In this document: positions 30,396 through 32,281 of the stretch, in pieces
How the letters are laid out: each line of letters begins with the position of its first letter
Position numbering within the stretch: position 1 is the first letter of the stretch
NCBI GenBank assembly: GCA_003246335.1
Contig: QKAR01000088.1
Location: 1 to 32,281 of the forward strand
Source: Spirochaetales bacterium
GTDB taxonomy: Bacteria > Spirochaetota > Spirochaetia > Treponematales > Treponemataceae
Direction: 5' to 3'
DNA length: 32,281 nucleotides
Position numbers and translations under genes: made by a program
Notes under the pieces: model-generated
The model's input: the letters and a program-made list of their open reading frames with translations, nothing else
What the model was told of the DNA's origin: nothing
Database searches by the model: none

Positions 30396-32281
30396 ATGAA
30401 GATTGACATAACGGAGAACGGAATCCGCGTTTGCGTCGAGGTGTCCGCCTCGGGCGAAACCTATCTCGCGTATTTGGGGCAAGCGTCTCGCCACGACGCC
30501 GTCCGGCACGATCCCGCGTCGAAAGGCGCGGAGGATATCAAGAAGTTTCGGCTGGTGGAGCTTCAGGGCACGGGCTACGCGACGGTCTACCACCACGGGT
30601 CAAAGCATATCGGCACGAGTCCCGCGTGCCTTCTCGCGTACCGCGAGCACCGCGACGCGCGCAACCCGTTCGGCCGAAAGGTCGAGATCGTGCAGGAGCG
30701 CGACGGGATCGAGGTGACGAGCCATCTCCAGTTTTACGACGGCGTTCCCGTCGTGCGGAGCTGGACCTCCGTGCGGAACGCGTCGGCTCGGCCGTTCCCG
30801 CTCGAATACGTTTCGTCGTTCGCGCTGACGGGCATCAGCGCGGCGCCAAAAGAGCGGCGCGACGAGGGGACGATGCATATACCGCACAGCACCTGGTACG
30901 GGGAGGCGCAGTGGCGCGCGTATTCCCTCCATGAGCTCGGCTACTACGTGATTAACGATCACGCCATGAAGCGCGTTCACCTTTCGAGCACCGGCACGTG
31001 GCCGTGCGGCGAGCATCTTCCCATGGGCTCCTACGAAGAGCCGGATTTCAACAAAACCATGACCTGGCAGATCGAGACGACGGGGTCCTGGAATTGGGAA
31101 ATCTGCGACGCCGCCCATGAGCTTTATTTGCAGATCTCGGGACCCTCCTTTCAGGAAAACGGGTTTCTGAAAAACCTGCGTTCCGGGGAGAAGTTCGAGT
31201 CCGTTCCCTGCGCGGTCGCTTTCGTCGACGGGGATTTCGAGGAGTCCATCCGCGCGCTTACGGCATACCGGCGGCTCATTCGCCGGCCGAACGCGGATAA
31301 CGCGCACCCGAAAGTCATCTTCAACGACTATATGAATTGCCTGTGGGGCGACCCCACGACCGAGAAGGAAAAACCCCTTATCGACGCGGCGGCCGCGGCC
31401 GGTTGCGACTATTTCTGCGTCGACTGCGGCTGGTACGCGGACGGTTTTTGGTGGGACGGCGTCGGCGAGTGGCTTCCTTCCCCCGCGCGTTTCCCCGACG
31501 GCATCAAGGAAGTCCTCGACTACATCCGCTCGAAGGGCATGATTCCCGGCTTATGGCTCGAGCTCGAAGTGATGGGCGTGAAGAGCCCGATGGTCTCGCG
31601 CGTTCCCGACGATTGGTTCTTTAAGCGGAACGGGGTGCCGATCATCGACGAGGGCCGCTACCAACTCGACTTCCGCAACCCCGCGGTCCGCGCCCACGCG
31701 GACGAGGTTGTCCGCCGGCTCGTGGAGGACTACGGCGTGGGCTACATCAAGAACGACTACAACATTAACGCCGGCGTCGGGACCGAAACGTCGGCGGACA
31801 GCGCTGGTGACGGCCTCTTGCAGCATACGAGGGCGTGGCTTTCGTGGCTCGACGCGACGTTCCAAAAGTATCCCGAGCTCGTGATCGAAAACTGCGGTTC
31901 CGGCGGCATGAGAATGGAGTACTCGCTGCTCTCGCGGTGCAGCGTCCAATCGGTGACGGATCAAACCGATTATCTCAAAATGGCGGCCATCGCCGCGAAT
32001 TGCCCGACGGCCGCGACGCCCGAGCAGGCCGCAATCTGGTCGTATCCCCTGCGTACCGGCGATCCCGAAGAAGTCATTTTCAACATGGTCAATGCGATTC
32101 TCTTGCGCATCCATCAAAGCGGGCATTTGGGCGAGCTGGAGCCGCGTCGGGCGGAATTAGTGCGCGAAGGCATTCGCGTGCACAAAGGGATTTGCGACGA
32201 AATCGCGAGCGGGTTCGCGTTTTGGCCGCTCGGCCTCGCGACCATGTCGGACGATTTTTGCGCGTTGGGCATCGAGTGCGG
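30396..32281 (+). CDS. GH36-family glycosidase, alpha-galactosidase-like (partial, 3' end outside window)
   Basis: The frame runs open to the window end (628 residues); GH36 enzymes are about 700-750 long, so roughly 80-120 residues are missing. An N-terminal beta-sandwich (about 1-305) is followed by a barrel that begins near FNDYMNCLWGDPT. Catalytic signatures are the FCVDCGWYADG segment, the nucleophile Asp454 in YIKNDYN, ENCGSGGMRMEY and the acid/base region VTDQTDY (D522/D525). The usual alpha-galactosidase forms are YIKWDMN and SDNTDA, so substrate specificity may differ. There is no signal peptide, so it is cytoplasmic. AAGGAG precedes the ATG at 5 nt spacing, 14 bp after the permease stop. 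Confidence 0.88.
   Translation, partial: MKIDITENGIRVCVEVSASGETYLAYLGQASRHDAVRHDPASKGAEDIKKFRLVELQGTGYATVYHHGSKHIGTSPACLLAYREHRDARNPFGRKVEIVQERDGIEVTSHLQFYDGVPVVRSWTSVRNASARPFPLEYVSSFALTGISAAPKERRDEGTMHIPHSTWYGEAQWRAYSLHELGYYVINDHAMKRVHLSSTGTWPCGEHLPMGSYEEPDFNKTMTWQIETTGSWNWEICDAAHELYLQISGPSFQENGFLKNLRSGEKFESVPCAVAFVDGDFEESIRALTAYRRLIRRPNADNAHPKVIFNDYMNCLWGDPTTEKEKPLIDAAAAAGCDYFCVDCGWYADGFWWDGVGEWLPSPARFPDGIKEVLDYIRSKGMIPGLWLELEVMGVKSPMVSRVPDDWFFKRNGVPIIDEGRYQLDFRNPAVRAHADEVVRRLVEDYGVGYIKNDYNINAGVGTETSADSAGDGLLQHTRAWLSWLDATFQKYPELVIENCGSGGMRMEYSLLSRCSVQSVTDQTDYLKMAAIAANCPTAATPEQAAIWSYPLRTGDPEEVIFNMVNAILLRIHQSGHLGELEPRRAELVREGIRVHKGICDEIASGFAFWPLGLATMSDDFCALGIEC

Noticed and set aside
1-32281. 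CRISPR arrays, tRNA/rRNA genes, transposases or integration sites
   Set aside because: No regularly spaced repeats, no cloverleaf-like sequences in the intergenic gaps and no transposase or integrase motifs in any frame; intergenic gaps are all under 300 bp.

Overview
The window is a dense, roughly 57-58% GC bacterial segment with no rRNA, tRNA, insertion sequence, phage gene or CRISPR array that I could see. The gene set suggests a spirochaete of the Treponema/Spirochaetales type. The reasons are binding-protein sugar transporters with YesMN-type two-component control, periplasmic binding proteins without lipid anchors, an M16 lipoprotein protease, and a spirochaete-like coiled-coil protein at the left edge. 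This is an inference from gene content; there is no marker gene.

Layout. 1-5.8 kb is housekeeping: the 3' end of an uncharacterised + strand gene, prfC (RF3) on the minus strand, two unrelated aminoacyl-tRNA editing proteins tail to tail (AlaX-like and YbaK-like), a CMD-family protein plus PadR regulator pair behind a perfect 35-bp inverted repeat, and an ArsB/NhaD-type ion transporter on the minus strand. The transporter leader (5804-5957) is a complete yybP-ykoY manganese riboswitch with a promoter and an overlapping intrinsic terminator. 6-14 kb holds an M16 lipoprotein protease, a ferredoxin-like protein divergent from a Crp/Fnr regulator, a membrane EAL (c-di-GMP phosphodiesterase) protein with a degenerate GGDEF domain, and a COG2509-type FAD protein whose 3' end overlaps the EAL gene by 115 bp.

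14-21.5 kb is an arabinan/arabino-oligosaccharide locus: araM (glycerol-1-phosphate dehydrogenase type), then an operon of binding protein, two permeases, GH51 alpha-L-arabinofuranosidase and a secreted GH43 arabinanase-like enzyme. The order araM-araN-araP-araQ-abfA is that of the Bacillus subtilis arabinose operon. The likely flow is outside cleavage by GH43, import by AraNPQ and release of arabinose by AbfA. 21.5-23.7 kb is a minus strand group: ArsR-type regulator with a large C-terminal domain, beta-carbonic anhydrase and a cysteine hydrolase. 23.8-32.3 kb is a second sugar locus: LytS/YesM-like kinase, YesN-like regulator, binding protein, two permeases and a GH36 enzyme cut off by the window end. 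Neither transporter has its own ATPase gene, so a shared MsmX-type ATPase encoded elsewhere is implied.

The most interesting signals are regulatory: the Mn2+ riboswitch on a transporter of a family not usually linked to it; palindromes of shared geometry (TAG-N6-CTA core) at the araN-type promoter and at the ArsR-type gene; a long shared promoter motif in front of the two sugar operons; and six genes whose -10 hexamer lies only 6-9 nt before the start codon with no Shine-Dalgarno, suggesting leaderless mRNAs.
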